DNA of 64,000 bases from Dehalobacter sp. DCM. GTDB taxonomy: Bacteria > Bacillota > Desulfitobacteriia > Desulfitobacteriales > Syntrophobotulaceae. The notes below the pieces were generated by a model, which was not told the origin of the DNA, did no database searches, and saw nothing but the letters and a program-made list of their open reading frames with translations. This document shows positions 33,585-43,477 of this stretch, piece by piece. The translations under genes were made by a program, and so were the position numbers. The first letter of the stretch is position 1; each line of letters begins with the position of its first letter. The DNA lies in assembly GCF_024972775.1 (NCBI RefSeq), contig NZ_CP092282.1:2039001-2103000 (forward strand), read 5' to 3'.

Positions 33585-33783
33585 ATTGTAATGGGTATCA
33601 CGTGATAAAACTGTTGCATCACTCGAAGGACAAAAAAATGCTAAATCGATTCTCAAGCACATGGAAAGGAGTGAAGTATCTAACGGATCAACATATAAAA
33701 CACAAAATATTGTGTTATTGGTCTGATCTATTTTACTAAATTCATACAAATTACTAACCAAACAGATGAAAGGGGAATACACC

Positions 33784-35019
33784 ATGTCACAACAAGAAAT
33801 TGGCAAACCGCATTATAGTCCCTTAGTCAAGCTTTCGGTTTTATGCATTATGCTGCTTCAGTATTTGCAAACGATGACTAGCCCAGCTACAGGCGCTATG
33901 TTCCAATACTTCAAACAATTTGGCTATACTTCTTTGGACATTAAGCAAATTCAGACAATACCGACCTTAGTAATGATTATTTCAACACTGGCGATTGTTC
34001 CGCTAGCTAAGAAAATGAAAAAGAAAAATGTTCTGAAAATAGCTCTTGCTCTTATTTTCTTTGGCGGGATCATTCCGGCTTTCGGACCAGATAACCTGAT
34101 GTTCATCTATGGTTGCCGTGTTATCTTCGGTTTAGGTTATGGTATGGTTTACGCACTGGGTTCATCTTTCATTATTGATCTGTTCAGCGGACAAGAACAG
34201 AAACAAATGATGGGATGGAAGACTTCAGCCGGTGCTATCGGCGGATTTATATTCCAAACTGTCGGCGGTCTGTTAGCAGCAATGTACTGGAAATATGCGT
34301 TCCTCGGATTCCTTCTCGCTTTGCCGTTCATTGCGCTCATTCTCTGGAAATGCCCGGATCCGTCAGCACTGGAACAGGCGCAGTATAGTGAAGAGAAACC
34401 GAAAGCGCCGGTTATCGGCAGACATTGGTTTGTTATCATTCTGGCAATTATCAACGTCATGGTTTTCTCCAGTTTCATGATTAATATGCCGATCGTCATT
34501 ATGGCGCAAAAACTGGGCACTCCGAATACGATCGCACTGGTTATGAATATTTTTACAATAGGAATCTTCCTGGGCAGCTTTACTTACGGATGGATGACAA
34601 AAGTCATGAAACGTTACGATATTCCGATTACCGTCCTGGTATATGCTATCGTCCTTCTTATCCTGCCACGGTTTGTATCACTTCCGATGTATATGTTCTG
34701 CGCGCTGTTGTTCGGTTGGGCGTTCGGTACCTACAACCCAAGCGTTGTTTTAGCCCTGTCCCGTCAAGGAAGTCCTCTGGCAGTTACTTCCGCAGTCGCT
34801 ATCTTTGTTGCCGGGCAAGGTCTTGGGCAGTTCCTGCAGCCATATTTTCTGTTAATAACCGGTCCGCTTGGACTGAATGCGGCTTGGGGCGAACTCGCTC
34901 CTTGGGTATTTGCCGGCCCAACATTGCTTGTCTTCGCGATCATCAGCTTCATTTGGGTGACCGTAGTCACAAACAAAAAATTCCCATATGCTGCTGACCT
35001 GAAAGCAGCTGCAAAATAA
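33784..35019 (+). CDS. MFS transporter (cassette 2)
   Basis: A 411-residue protein with 12 predicted membrane segments and a positively charged loop KKMKKKN after the second or third helix. It is a different MFS subfamily from the transporter at 20857. The ATG at 33784 follows AAGGGG; an ATG 18 bp upstream is less well placed. It has its own sigma-54 promoter and terminator, so it can be expressed independently of the enzyme genes. Substrate unknown, probably linked to cassette 2. Confidence 0.85.
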   Translation: MSQQEIGKPHYSPLVKLSVLCIMLLQYLQTMTSPATGAMFQYFKQFGYTSLDIKQIQTIPTLVMIISTLAIVPLAKKMKKKNVLKIALALIFFGGIIPAFGPDNLMFIYGCRVIFGLGYGMVYALGSSFIIDLFSGQEQKQMMGWKTSAGAIGGFIFQTVGGLLAAMYWKYAFLGFLLALPFIALILWKCPDPSALEQAQYSEEKPKAPVIGRHWFVIILAIINVMVFSSFMINMPIVIMAQKLGTPNTIALVMNIFTIGIFLGSFTYGWMTKVMKRYDIPITVLVYAIVLLILPRFVSLPMYMFCALLFGWAFGTYNPSVVLALSRQGSPLAVTSAVAIFVAGQGLGQFLQPYFLLITGPLGLNAAWGELAPWVFAGPTLLVFAIISFIWVTVVTNKKFPYAADLKAAAK

Positions 35020-35055
35020 TATTCAAATAACAACATCATAAAGCTCCTTTGACTG

Positions 35056-35088
35056 GAGAGGGAAGTCATTTTAGATGATTTCCCTCTC
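35056..35088 (+). terminator. Terminator-like hairpin after MFS gene
   Basis: GAGAGGGAAGTCAT pairs with ATGATTTCCCTCTC with one mismatch around TTTAG. The remaining part of the gap to 35330 is AT-rich and shows no further element I can support. Confidence 0.65.
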
Positions 35089-35330
35089 TGCCTGTGTATA
35101 ATCTGTCTCTCGAGTAAAATCCCTCAGCTCGTAAGTCAGTTCATGAATGCTTTTGGCAGTCATTTTATTGGTCAATATGTCATATTATTTTTGATGCCTT
35201 TCCTCTTGAAATATGGTATATTATAATAGATTTTCAAATTTGAAAATTGTTTCCACATTCTATTCATTGCTAATCAAAGATAAATTGACGGATTCCGGTA
35301 ATTGACAATGAAGGAAGTGAAAGAATCACG

Positions 35331-37397
35331 ATGGTAAACCATCCCTCACATTATTATGCCTCGAAAGAATATTGGGAAGAGGTAGAGCGGTGTAAGCGGC
35401 AATTTGTAGACAAGGGTGAAAATCCTCTGGCTAGCGGTGTCGTCAGAAAAGAAATTGCCGAATCCTGGATGCGATCCAAACAGTACGGAGTAAAACTGGA
35501 TACAAATCATTTGAATTACTCGCTGAGCGAAGCTGAACTATTAAAAATGAAAGAAAAAAACAAATTACTATTGGATCTTTCAATGCCGCTGATCCAAAAC
35601 TTCTTGGATCTGGCAGCTGCATCCGGACATTCATTAGAATTATTTGATCCAAATGGCGTGTTCCTTTCTGGCATTCACATTGATATCACCAAGACTAATG
35701 TCAAAGGTACGATTTGGAACGAAAAGACAACAGGAACAACTTCGCACACAATGGCTATTAGCCAGAAGAAACCATACCAAATTATTGGACCGGAAAATTA
35801 TTTGGAAATATTACATAATACCATCAGTACGTCTGCCCCGATCATTAACGGAGACGGTATGGTGTTGGGCGCCCTCGCTCTCGTCCAAGTATTCCCGGAA
35901 AAGCCCTGGAAAAAGGATATCGCAGAAATGTACTCTCAGGCTTTGGGCTGGGTTACTTCGTTAGTCATGGCAATAGAAAAACAGATAGAACTTCATAGAA
36001 ACTCGGAATCATTGCGCGTCGTTAACGATGTTTTAAATACAACTCTTGAGTTTATTGATGAAGGCATCGTGTCGATTGAATCTGACGGCAGTATCATCCG
36101 GGCTAACAAAGAAGCAGGAAGGATTCTTCACTGCGGCAATAATTCCTTAGACGGACGAAATATCTTTGAGTATTTTAACAAGAACACACGGATCAAAGAG
36201 TATGTCATTGGCAAAAGGAACGCAGAATTTCTGGAGGAGAACGTGAAGTGCGGTCATGATGAAAAGCCGTACCTTGTCAGTATTAAACCGGTTATCCGGC
36301 AGGATAATGACAGCTCCGACATTACCATTTTGCGCCTGGTCAATACGGATAAGATCAATGCATTAGTTACCAATCGGACGGGTGCTGTAGCCAAATTTAA
36401 TTTTAATGATATTGTCGGCGAAAGCGAAAGTATGAATAGAGCGAAAAGACTGGCACATCGATTTGCCGGGTCACAGGAAAATGTGCTTCTTCTCGGAGAG
36501 AGTGGTACAGGTAAAGAAATCTTTGCGCAAGCGATGCACAATCAGTACCGGCCAAATGGACCATTTATTGCCGTAAACTGTGCGGCAATGCCAAGAAACT
36601 TAATTGAAAGTGAGCTATTTGGCTACGAAGCAGGCGCATTTACCGGTGCTGAAAAACATGGCCGCCCGGGAAAAATCGAATTGGCAAACGGTGGGACTCT
36701 TTTCTTGGATGAAATAGGGGACATGCCTTATGAACTCCAAGCTGTTCTTTTACGCGTATTGCAGGATAAAATGGTCATGCGGCTGGGAGGAAATAAATAC
36801 CGGCAGGTTAACTTCAGGCTCATTGCGGCAACGAATCAAGATTTGCTAACGATGATAAAGGATAAGGTATTTCGTGAAGATCTTTATTTCCGTTTATCTG
36901 TTTTAAATATTGAAATTCCGCCATTAAGAGAGAGAGGAAATGACATCTTTCTTTTGACCGAATACTTTATACGGCAGTATTCACAAAGAATGGGCTGGAA
37001 AGTGTCCGGTATCACAGAAGCAGCCAAGTCCAAATTATTAAAATATGATTGGCCGGGAAATGTCCGACAGTTGGAAAATGCGATTATTTATGCGGTCAAC
37101 GTAGCAGAGGAGCAGGACATCGATTTGAGTCATCTGCCAAAAGAATTACAGCTTATGGCAGAGGATAAAGCAGGTGTAGTGGTTTCAGCCAATGAAATGC
37201 AAGACACTCAAGATGGATCGGACAGTGCCGAAGACCCCATGTTTTCGATGAAAGAATCAGAAAAACAAGTTCTCTTGCGGACAATGTCCAAGTCGGGATA
37301 TAATATCGGCGTTGCAGCCAATTTCTTGGGAATCAGTAAAACGACACTTTACAGAAAACTCAAGGAACATAAAATCAGTACTAAATATCCGCGGTAA
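35331..37397 (+). CDS. Sigma-54-dependent transcriptional activator (GAF-PAS-AAA+-HTH)
   Basis: A 688-residue enhancer-binding protein of AcoR-like layout. An N-terminal GAF-like sensory region (about 40-215) is followed by a PAS domain (about 228-330). The AAA+ domain has Walker A GESGTGKE at 389-396, the sigma-54 contact loop GAFTGA at about 435, Walker B LFLDEIGD and the R-finger region LYFRLSVL. A Fis-type helix-turn-helix ends the protein ([18 protein letters not shown]). It lies at the end of the molybdenum island, which has five sigma-54 promoters, and is the only activator of this class in the window. It is the obvious candidate regulator; the ligand is unknown. Confidence 0.93.
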   Translation: MVNHPSHYYASKEYWEEVERCKRQFVDKGENPLASGVVRKEIAESWMRSKQYGVKLDTNHLNYSLSEAELLKMKEKNKLLLDLSMPLIQNFLDLAAASGHSLELFDPNGVFLSGIHIDITKTNVKGTIWNEKTTGTTSHTMAISQKKPYQIIGPENYLEILHNTISTSAPIINGDGMVLGALALVQVFPEKPWKKDIAEMYSQALGWVTSLVMAIEKQIELHRNSESLRVVNDVLNTTLEFIDEGIVSIESDGSIIRANKEAGRILHCGNNSLDGRNIFEYFNKNTRIKEYVIGKRNAEFLEENVKCGHDEKPYLVSIKPVIRQDNDSSDITILRLVNTDKINALVTNRTGAVAKFNFNDIVGESESMNRAKRLAHRFAGSQENVLLLGESGTGKEIFAQAMHNQYRPNGPFIAVNCAAMPRNLIESELFGYEAGAFTGAEKHGRPGKIELANGGTLFLDEIGDMPYELQAVLLRVLQDKMVMRLGGNKYRQVNFRLIAATNQDLLTMIKDKVFREDLYFRLSVLNIEIPPLRERGNDIFLLTEYFIRQYSQRMGWKVSGITEAAKSKLLKYDWPGNVRQLENAIIYAVNVAEEQDIDLSHLPKELQLMAEDKAGVVVSANEMQDTQDGSDSAEDPMFSMKESEKQVLLRTMSKSGYNIGVAANFLGISKTTLYRKLKEHKISTKYPR

Positions 37398-37603
37398 TTC
37401 TCCTAAAGTAATCGTTTAATTTAGACGATAAGGAATATATAACACATAATGACCGACGCTAATTGTAAAGTCATTCTGGAATTGTTTTAGTAAATTGTGA
37501 AGAATTAGTTAAATGGCTGCAAAATAACCAGATAAATTTAATAATACGCAGTGATGATTTGATTTTTTTGCAAAATGTTCACAGAAATGTAACAAAGTAT
37601 CCC

Positions 37604-37632
37604 TTGCAATGATGCATTTTTTTAAATATAAT
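37604..37632 (+). promoter_or_regulatory. Sigma-A promoter of HD-domain gene
   Basis: TTGCAA and TATAAT are 17 bp apart, about 43 bp before the start codon. Confidence 0.75.
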
Positions 37633-37674
37633 GGGTACATGTTTTGGTATGGATCGAACTAATTTTATAGAATA

Positions 37675-38181
37675 ATGGAGTTAATTTTGAAGTACGACGC
37701 ATTTTTTTTGGAAATAGCAGCACCAATTATCGAACATGAAGAGTACCAAAAGATGAAAGGAATCCGCCATCATCATGGTTCAGTCTACGAACACTCTTTA
37801 AGCGTGGCGTATTTAGCATATAGGATTGCTGTCAGATTGAAGCTCGATGTCATCTCAACGATAAGAGGCGCTTTGCTGCACGATTTTTATTTATACAAGT
37901 TTAAGAAAAGAGATAAGTATAACTTGTTAATGGAAAGCTTCAGACATTCGCGAAATCATCCGAAAATTGCCTGTGCGAATGCCCGAAAATATTTCGACCT
38001 TAACAAAAAAGAACAGGATATTATCAGTAACCATATGTTTCCTGTCGGGCTGCCAAGAAGTTCGGAAGCCTGGGTGACAACGCTTGCAGATAAGAGCCTG
38101 GCAATAGCCGAATACTCGATTCGGATGTATCGGTATGCTTATCTGAAAGTTGGAATTCGCGCCGCAGAGGAAACTGCTTAA
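37675..38181 (+). CDS. HD-domain phosphohydrolase
   Basis: A 168-residue protein. HHHGSVYEHSLSVAYLAYRIA and LLHDFYLYKF give the H...HD metal-binding motif (the HD is at about residues 65-66). It is a small single-domain HD protein; nucleotide or signal-nucleotide hydrolysis is possible. The start may be TTG at 37687, 6 nt after GGAG, rather than the ATG given. Flanked by its own promoter and terminator, so monocistronic. Confidence 0.8.
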   Translation: MELILKYDAFFLEIAAPIIEHEEYQKMKGIRHHHGSVYEHSLSVAYLAYRIAVRLKLDVISTIRGALLHDFYLYKFKKRDKYNLLMESFRHSRNHPKIACANARKYFDLNKKEQDIISNHMFPVGLPRSSEAWVTTLADKSLAIAEYSIRMYRYAYLKVGIRAAEETA

Positions 38182-38213
38182 CGAAGCTTAATTTTGAATC
38201 GAGAATAAACAAG

Positions 38214-38262
38214 CCTATCGTGCTGACGCTTGGATGTGTTGGCCGATAGGTTTATTTTGTAT
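38214..38262 (+). terminator. Terminator after HD-domain gene
   Basis: CCTATCG (38214-38220) pairs with CGATAGG (38244-38250), followed by TTTATTTT; the loop is long. Confidence 0.6.
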
Positions 38263-38331
38263 TGTTTTTCGTATCAATTATGATAGAATTCTTATAGAAT
38301 AATATTTGATGAGGGGTATGGGGTACGCTCT

Positions 38332-38781
38332 ATGGCAAAAGATTTTAATCAAATCCTCAAAGAAAAAGGCTATAAGTTTACCACGCAACGACAATACGTT
38401 TTCGATGTTGTTACCGAAAATCAGGGGAGTCATTTAAACAGTCAAGAAATCTTTGAGTGTGTTCGTAATAAATACCCTGATATTGGCGTTGCCACCGTTT
38501 ACCGAACCTTAGGCCTGTTAGAGGATATGGGGCTTATTTATGGCGTTGATTTTAATGACGGTTATCGGCGATATGACATTGTTAAAGACCCGGAGGCTCA
38601 TCGGCATCACCATTTAATTTGTCTCGAGTGCGGTTCAATCCAGGAAGTTGAAGAGGACCTGCTTGGTGCTATAGAAGAAAATATCCAAAAAAATAATAAG
38701 TTTAAGGTGGTTAACCACCGCGTCAAGTTTTATGGTTATTGTGATGTTTGTCAGAAAAAAATGGATACAAACAGACTGTGA
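38332..38781 (+). CDS. Fur-family metalloregulator
   Basis: A 149-residue repressor of PerR/Fur type. The winged helix ends with GVATVYRTLGLLEDMG; the metal and dimer region has EAHRHHHLICLECG and a C-terminal CDVCQKK, giving the structural CXXC...CXXC zinc site. Whether it senses peroxide (PerR), iron or zinc is not decided by sequence alone. It lies 36 bp before the YbaK gene. Confidence 0.9.
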   Translation: MAKDFNQILKEKGYKFTTQRQYVFDVVTENQGSHLNSQEIFECVRNKYPDIGVATVYRTLGLLEDMGLIYGVDFNDGYRRYDIVKDPEAHRHHHLICLECGSIQEVEEDLLGAIEENIQKNNKFKVVNHRVKFYGYCDVCQKKMDTNRL

Positions 38782-38817
38782 TAATCAACCTAATTATGTT
38801 TAAATATCGAGGACACT

Positions 38818-39294
38818 ATGGCATTGAATCAGAAGACAAATGTAGTTAGAATACTGGAAGCAAAACAAATCACACATCAGGTTTATGAATACTCAGTGGA
38901 AGATCAACGGTTGGACGCTGTGTCTGTGGCACAGAAGGTAGGGTTTGATCCGGAACGCGTCTTTAAAACATTAGTCACCATTGGTAAAACCACGGGAATT
39001 AATGTGTTTGTTGTGCCGGGGAACTGTGAATTAAATTTAAAAAAAGCTGCAGAAGCAGCTGGGGATAAACATATTGAGATGGTAAAATCAAAAGAGCTTT
39101 TGCCGTTGACGGGCTATATCCATGGCGGGTGTTCACCGATCGGTATGAAGAAGGACTATCGGACTTTTCTTGAGGAAATGGCTGCCGAATATAATGACAT
39201 AATTATAAGCGCCGGAAAAATCGGCATGCAAGTCAGACTTTCTCCGCTTGACCTTTTGAGCTTAACGGCGGGGACATTAGCAGATTTAGTCTAA
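38818..39294 (+). CDS. ybaK: Cys-tRNA(Pro)/Cys-tRNA(Cys) deacylase YbaK
   Basis: A 158-residue trans-editing enzyme that removes cysteine mischarged onto tRNA-Pro. Family marks are QKVGFDPERVFKTLV, FVVPGNCELNLKKAA and the Gly-rich YIHGGCSPIGMKK loop with the catalytic Lys region. Length is normal. It follows the Fur-family gene in one direction and ends directly before a perfect palindrome that may terminate transcription. Confidence 0.92.
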   Translation: MALNQKTNVVRILEAKQITHQVYEYSVEDQRLDAVSVAQKVGFDPERVFKTLVTIGKTTGINVFVVPGNCELNLKKAAEAAGDKHIEMVKSKELLPLTGYIHGGCSPIGMKKDYRTFLEEMAAEYNDIIISAGKIGMQVRLSPLDLLSLTAGTLADLV

Positions 39295-39298
39295 GACA

Positions 39299-39372
39299 GG
39301 GGGACAAAAGGGACGTAGAACTTTGTCTCCTTTAATTAAAGGAGACAAAGTTCTACGTCCCTTTTGTCCCCC
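39299..39372. repeat. Perfect 74-bp palindrome, GC-rich intergenic repeat copy 3
   Basis: Left arm 39299-39335 and right arm 39336-39372 are exact reverse complements with no loop; the centre is TTTAATTAAA. The core GGGACGTAGAACTTTGTCTCC-like segment (39311-39330) matches copies 1 and 2. A partial repeat of TTTTGTCCCCC follows to 39387. It lies between the convergent ybaK and cardiolipin synthase genes. Confidence 0.92.
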
Positions 39373-39413
39373 CACCTTTTGTCCCCCAAGCACCCCTTGG
39401 CTCCCCGTCCCTT

Positions 39414-40871
39414 TTATAAGACAGGAGCCATGAGTCTGGAGATCGATTCTTTGAATTTGATGAGAATCGATCTTTTCATATACTTTTCCAGGGTCAGCTC
39501 TTCACTGGAGAGCATGTCATCGACAAAGGCCTGATGAAGTATTTGGGAAATATTAACATCATACAAAAAGGCATTGACCTCAAAATTCAGTTTGAAACTT
39601 CGGATATCAAAATTGGCTGTTCCCACTGAAGCAATTTTTTCATCCACAACAATAGTTTTCGAATGCAGGAATCCGCGATTATAAATGTATACTTTTACGC
39701 CTGCTCCCAGCAGATCGCCAACAAAGGAATATGTGGCCCAATAAACAAACATATGATCCGGTTTGTTCGGTATCATGATTTTCACATCGACTCCGGAAAT
39801 CGCCGCTATTTTTAAAGCTTCTTGAATACTGGCATCGGGGACAAAGTACGGCGTTTGAATCACGATAGATTTCCTAGCCGCGTGGATCATTTTGATATAG
39901 CCCTGTTTAATTTCTTCGTAAGGGGAGTCCGGACCGGAAGATACAATCTGAATACCGCAAGAACCTTTGATCGACGGTGGGGGATAATACTTTTCTGAAT
40001 AGCGGATTTTATCTCCTGAAGCGGCTTTCCAATCCAAAAGGAAACGGGACTGGATACTTAATACAGCTGAGCCGGTTATTTTTAAATGCGTATCCCGCCA
40101 ATAGCCCATTTTAGCCTTGAGGCCGATATACTCATTACCAATATTGAAGCCGCCGATAAATCCGATTTTACCATCGATGATAGCGAGTTTTCGATGATTA
40201 CGGTAATTAAGCCTCAGATTAATATAGCTCAGATAAGATGGAAAAAATATCTTTACTTTACCGCCGGCGGCGAGCAAAGGTTCCAGGTCCGTCTGCCTGA
40301 GCTGATTTCCCAGAGCATCGATAAGCAACCTGACTTCGACACCTTCCAATGCTTTCTTAGTGAGTATTTTTATGAGTTGTTTCCCTAAGGAGTCGCGTTT
40401 AATGATAAAGTATTGGACATGGATATGATTCTTGGCCTCAGAAAACGCCAGGAACAATTCTTCGAATTTTTTACGTCCATCCGTATAGATACACACAGCG
40501 TTATCCTGAGAATAGTAGGCTTTGCTTTGGGTCAGATGCATCAGGATCATATCCTTATAATTATCCAGACTTGCGTCGTTTAAGGCCATTTCCCCTGAAC
40601 GTATATCGGCAATTTCTTTATTAATTAGCGACGTATGGATAAGGTTTTCTTCAGCACCCAGCTGGAACATTTTTTTTCTTGTCAGGTTCTGTGACAACAT
40701 AAAATATAAAAATGCACCAATACCAGGCAATACAAACAGTACAAGGATCCAGGCTAACGTAGAAATGGGGTTTCGTCTTTCTAAAAAAATGATCGTAAAT
40801 GCCAGTAATATGTTGATGACGTATAAAATGGCTATCGCATAGGAGCTTGTTAATGTCAATGGTAAATTCAT
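39414..40871 (-). CDS. cls: Cardiolipin synthase
   Basis: A 485-residue phospholipase D-family enzyme joining two phosphatidylglycerols. Two N-terminal membrane helices (about 8-60) precede two HKD motifs: HRKLAIIDGKIGFIGG (about 225) and HSKTIVVDEKIASVGTANFD (about 400). The length is standard. AAGGAT precedes the ATG at 40871. It is alone on the minus strand here. Confidence 0.95.
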   Translation of the reverse strand: MNLPLTLTSSYAIAILYVINILLAFTIIFLERRNPISTLAWILVLFVLPGIGAFLYFMLSQNLTRKKMFQLGAEENLIHTSLINKEIADIRSGEMALNDASLDNYKDMILMHLTQSKAYYSQDNAVCIYTDGRKKFEELFLAFSEAKNHIHVQYFIIKRDSLGKQLIKILTKKALEGVEVRLLIDALGNQLRQTDLEPLLAAGGKVKIFFPSYLSYINLRLNYRNHRKLAIIDGKIGFIGGFNIGNEYIGLKAKMGYWRDTHLKITGSAVLSIQSRFLLDWKAASGDKIRYSEKYYPPPSIKGSCGIQIVSSGPDSPYEEIKQGYIKMIHAARKSIVIQTPYFVPDASIQEALKIAAISGVDVKIMIPNKPDHMFVYWATYSFVGDLLGAGVKVYIYNRGFLHSKTIVVDEKIASVGTANFDIRSFKLNFEVNAFLYDVNISQILHQAFVDDMLSSEELTLEKYMKRSILIKFKESISRLMAPVL

Positions 40872-41073
40872 AGCTGTATCCTTTCGTTTTCACTGAGGAT
40901 TATTCGCAGAACATTTCAAAATCATAATAATGTAATTCAATAATTCATTGGCATTAGAAAGTGTTTGCTCAGACCATTAAAAAAAGATTATCCAATAATT
41001 ATAATAGAAATGACATGTTTTGGGAATACCAGTTTTGATAGATGAATTGATTTGAAGACCGGAGGTAATTGGG

Positions 41074-41775
41074 GTGCGTATACTGGCTTTACTTACAGCC
41101 TTTATTGTGATGATGCTCCTTTTTGCCATATTAACGATCCGTCTGAATTTGCAGAGCATGACAAAGGGATTAAACACTGTCATCGATCTGGATTTCCGTC
41201 TTCTCTTTTTTCGATCCCGGATCAGCATCACGATCCCTGAAGACCTAATAATCGGCGGATTATCCAACTTGGTACTCAATCTGGCAATGGATATGATGCA
41301 AGGGACTGGGCGGTGTCAGCCGACTGATAAAGCAAAAGGCAGGAAACGTTACGGGATTCTAAAACACGTTAGTCGGGAAACTCTGCGCCATTATATTGTG
41401 TCTTTTTCTGCTTTTTTACGCTTAAAACGATGTCTGCAGGTAATAGTTCGGGCTTTTTATCAAAAAATCAAAATCCATTGGTTGCAGGTTGATATTGAAC
41501 TGGGGGGGAGGGATGCAGCTGAAACTGGTATACTGTCAGGATTATTCTGGAGTATGTTTGGGTATGCGGCAGGCAATATAGCAAAAGGGGGATTGGCAGA
41601 GAAAGATCATATCCAATTTCAGGTGATTCCCGATTTTGCTCAAATAAAATTTATATCACGGATAAATTGTATATTAACGACAAGAATAAGCCATATTATT
41701 TTTATCGTCTATCAATTCGTGCATTTGATGATTAAAAACAGGAGGAATCAGCGTTATGGAGGAACATCCTATTGA
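41074..41775 (+). CDS. DUF2953 domain protein
   Basis: A 233-residue protein with an N-terminal membrane helix (about 3-24) and a C-terminal TRISHIIFIVYQFVHLM-like segment. DUF2953 proteins occur next to gerW (ytfJ) in many spore formers, as here. GTG start behind GGAGGT. It overlaps gerW by 20 bp, so the two are co-translated. A spore-related role is inferred from location only. Confidence 0.8.
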   Translation: MRILALLTAFIVMMLLFAILTIRLNLQSMTKGLNTVIDLDFRLLFFRSRISITIPEDLIIGGLSNLVLNLAMDMMQGTGRCQPTDKAKGRKRYGILKHVSRETLRHYIVSFSAFLRLKRCLQVIVRAFYQKIKIHWLQVDIELGGRDAAETGILSGLFWSMFGYAAGNIAKGGLAEKDHIQFQVIPDFAQIKFISRINCILTTRISHIIFIVYQFVHLMIKNRRNQRYGGTSY

Positions 41776-42187
41776 GAATCTCATGCAAACAGCAATGGAT
41801 AGTATCCAAAAAATGATAAATGTTAACACGGTCATTGGTGATCCTGTGGAGACACCGAATGGTTCAGTCATTATTCCCGTTTCCAGGGTATCCTGCGGTT
41901 TTGCCGCAGGTGGCAGTGAATTTTCTTCTGCGGAATGCGAAGAAGCGGAAGACAAGAAAGATGAAGGCAGCTCAAAAATGCCGTTCGGCGGCGGCAGCGG
42001 CGGCGGTGTATCTGTCAAACCGGTTGGATTTCTGGTGGTCAGTAAAGACCATGTGCGCTTGCTGCCTGTAGAAGGGAATGTTATCGCTGACCGATTAATT
42101 GATGAAATGCCTAACTTGATGGATAAGTTCTCCCAGGTATTTAGTAAAAGGCGGTATCATCGCGAAAGCTGTGAAGACAGATTGTAA
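41756..42187 (+). CDS. gerW: Sporulation protein GerW (YtfJ)
   Basis: A 143-residue protein. HPIENLMQTAMDSIQKMI and the NGSVIIPVSRVSCGFAAGG core, followed by a Gly-rich GGGSGGG and VKPVGFLVVS segment, identify the GerW family, a forespore protein needed for normal germination in Bacillus. Length and domain order are typical. GAGGA-type site before ATG inside the preceding gene. Confidence 0.92.
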   Translation: MEEHPIENLMQTAMDSIQKMINVNTVIGDPVETPNGSVIIPVSRVSCGFAAGGSEFSSAECEEAEDKKDEGSSKMPFGGGSGGGVSVKPVGFLVVSKDHVRLLPVEGNVIADRLIDEMPNLMDKFSQVFSKRRYHRESCEDRL

Positions 42188-42266
42188 GTTAATTATGAAC
42201 TGAGACCAAGTCTCATTCTTCTAATCCCTCTGCTGGAAACATACATTTAGGCAGGGGGATCATTAT

Positions 42267-42848
42267 ATGGTAAATCTGATTTGGCTTATCATGCTATTAT
42301 GCGGTATTCTCGTTGCGGCCGCCAACGGAACAATTGACCAGGTCACCGAATCAGCCTTGAATGCGGCGGAACTGGGTATCGAAGTTGCCATTCAACTTAT
42401 GGGCGTTATGGCTTTATGGCTGGGTATCATGCATATTGCTGAAAAAGCCGGGCTCATCCAAAGTCTGTCCAAATTTTGTGCTCCCGCAGTGAGGCGGCTT
42501 TTCCCGTCACTGAAAGCAGACAGTCCGGCTTTTGGACCGATTATTATGAATCTGTGCGCCAATATACTGGGTTTAGGTAATGCAGCGACACCATTTGGCT
42601 TAAAAGCGATGCAGGAACTGCAGAAAGAAAACACCGAGCCCGATACCGCGAGTCCGGCAATGATCACCTTTCTTGCCCTGAATACTTCATGCATTACGAT
42701 TATCCCGGCAACAATTATAGCCGTGAGGATGAAGGCCGGCTCCGCCAATCCGGTGGAGATTATCGGAACGACGATCTTTGCTACAGGCTGTGCCATGACG
42801 GCGGCTATCATCGCTGATTCCTTCTTCCGCAGGAGGAAAAAACGATGA
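42267..42848 (+). CDS. spmA: Spore maturation protein A
   Basis: A 193-residue membrane protein with a nucleoside-recognition (Gate) domain, marked by NLCANILGLGNAATPFGLKAM. SpmA and SpmB affect spore core dehydration. The leader contains CATACAT at 42240-42246, a sigma-E-type -10 element, but the matching -35 is weak. Its stop overlaps spmB by 4 bp. Confidence 0.93.
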   Translation: MVNLIWLIMLLCGILVAAANGTIDQVTESALNAAELGIEVAIQLMGVMALWLGIMHIAEKAGLIQSLSKFCAPAVRRLFPSLKADSPAFGPIIMNLCANILGLGNAATPFGLKAMQELQKENTEPDTASPAMITFLALNTSCITIIPATIIAVRMKAGSANPVEIIGTTIFATGCAMTAAIIADSFFRRRKKR

Positions 42849-43384
42849 GTTTTGTAACAGAAATTGCGCGCTGGGCCATTCCATTTATCTTGTTTTTTGT
42901 TCCCCTATATGGTTATCTTCACAAGGTCCCGGTTTACGAAACCTTCGTTGAAGGGGCAGAAAACGGTTTTAAGACTGCGGTAAGGATTATTCCGTTTCTG
43001 ATTGGAATGCTTGTATCAATCAAGGTATTTACAGAATCAGGTGCATTGGAGCTGATCATTAATTTCTTGCGTCCGGCATTTATGGCACTGGGGTTCGACC
43101 CCAGCCTTTTGAATATTGTGCCACTGGCGTTGATGCGGCCTTTAAGCGGTTCAGGTGCTTTGGGTGTCGCCACCCAGCTCATAACCCAATATGGTCCGGA
43201 TTCCTTTATCGGCCGGCTGGCGTCGACGCTCCAAGGTAGTACGGATACGACGTTTTTTGTGTTAGCCGTTTATTTCGGATCGGTTGGCATTAAAAAGTAT
43301 CGCTATGCGCTGAAGGTGGGACTGCTTGCTGATGCGGTCGGACTGATTGCATCGATCTGGATTGTGACAAAAGTGTTTGGATAA
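42845..43384 (+). CDS. spmB: Spore maturation protein B
   Basis: A 179-residue membrane protein, the second Gate-domain partner of SpmA, with ALMRPLSGSGALGVATQLI and the GSTDTTFFVLAVYFGSVGI region. It overlaps spmA (ATGA), so the two are translationally coupled. Length is normal. Confidence 0.93.
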   Translation: MSFVTEIARWAIPFILFFVPLYGYLHKVPVYETFVEGAENGFKTAVRIIPFLIGMLVSIKVFTESGALELIINFLRPAFMALGFDPSLLNIVPLALMRPLSGSGALGVATQLITQYGPDSFIGRLASTLQGSTDTTFFVLAVYFGSVGIKKYRYALKVGLLADAVGLIASIWIVTKVFG

Positions 43385-43477
43385 AATATCATAATTGCAT
43401 TCTGATGAATTTTTGTTAAAATTAATTGATGCTCTAAGCTTAGTGACAAGATATTTTTTGTAATGGTGGCTTTTTTG

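Larger units (their letters stand above)
33327..33783 (+). other. Intergenic region between cassette 2 and its transporter
   Basis: No convincing gene. It holds a perfect 8-bp inverted repeat ATTCTGTC-TT-GACAGAAT (33357-33374), a long inverted repeat at 33456-33502 and the sigma-54 promoter at 33569. A 173-codon open frame crosses the region but overlaps the ferredoxin gene and the promoter and has no family resemblance. Confidence 0.6.

Noticed and set aside
33218-33739. A 173-codon open frame after the cassette 2 ferredoxin gene
   Set aside because: It overlaps the ferredoxin gene out of frame and runs through the inverted repeat and sigma-54 promoter; composition is not protein-like.
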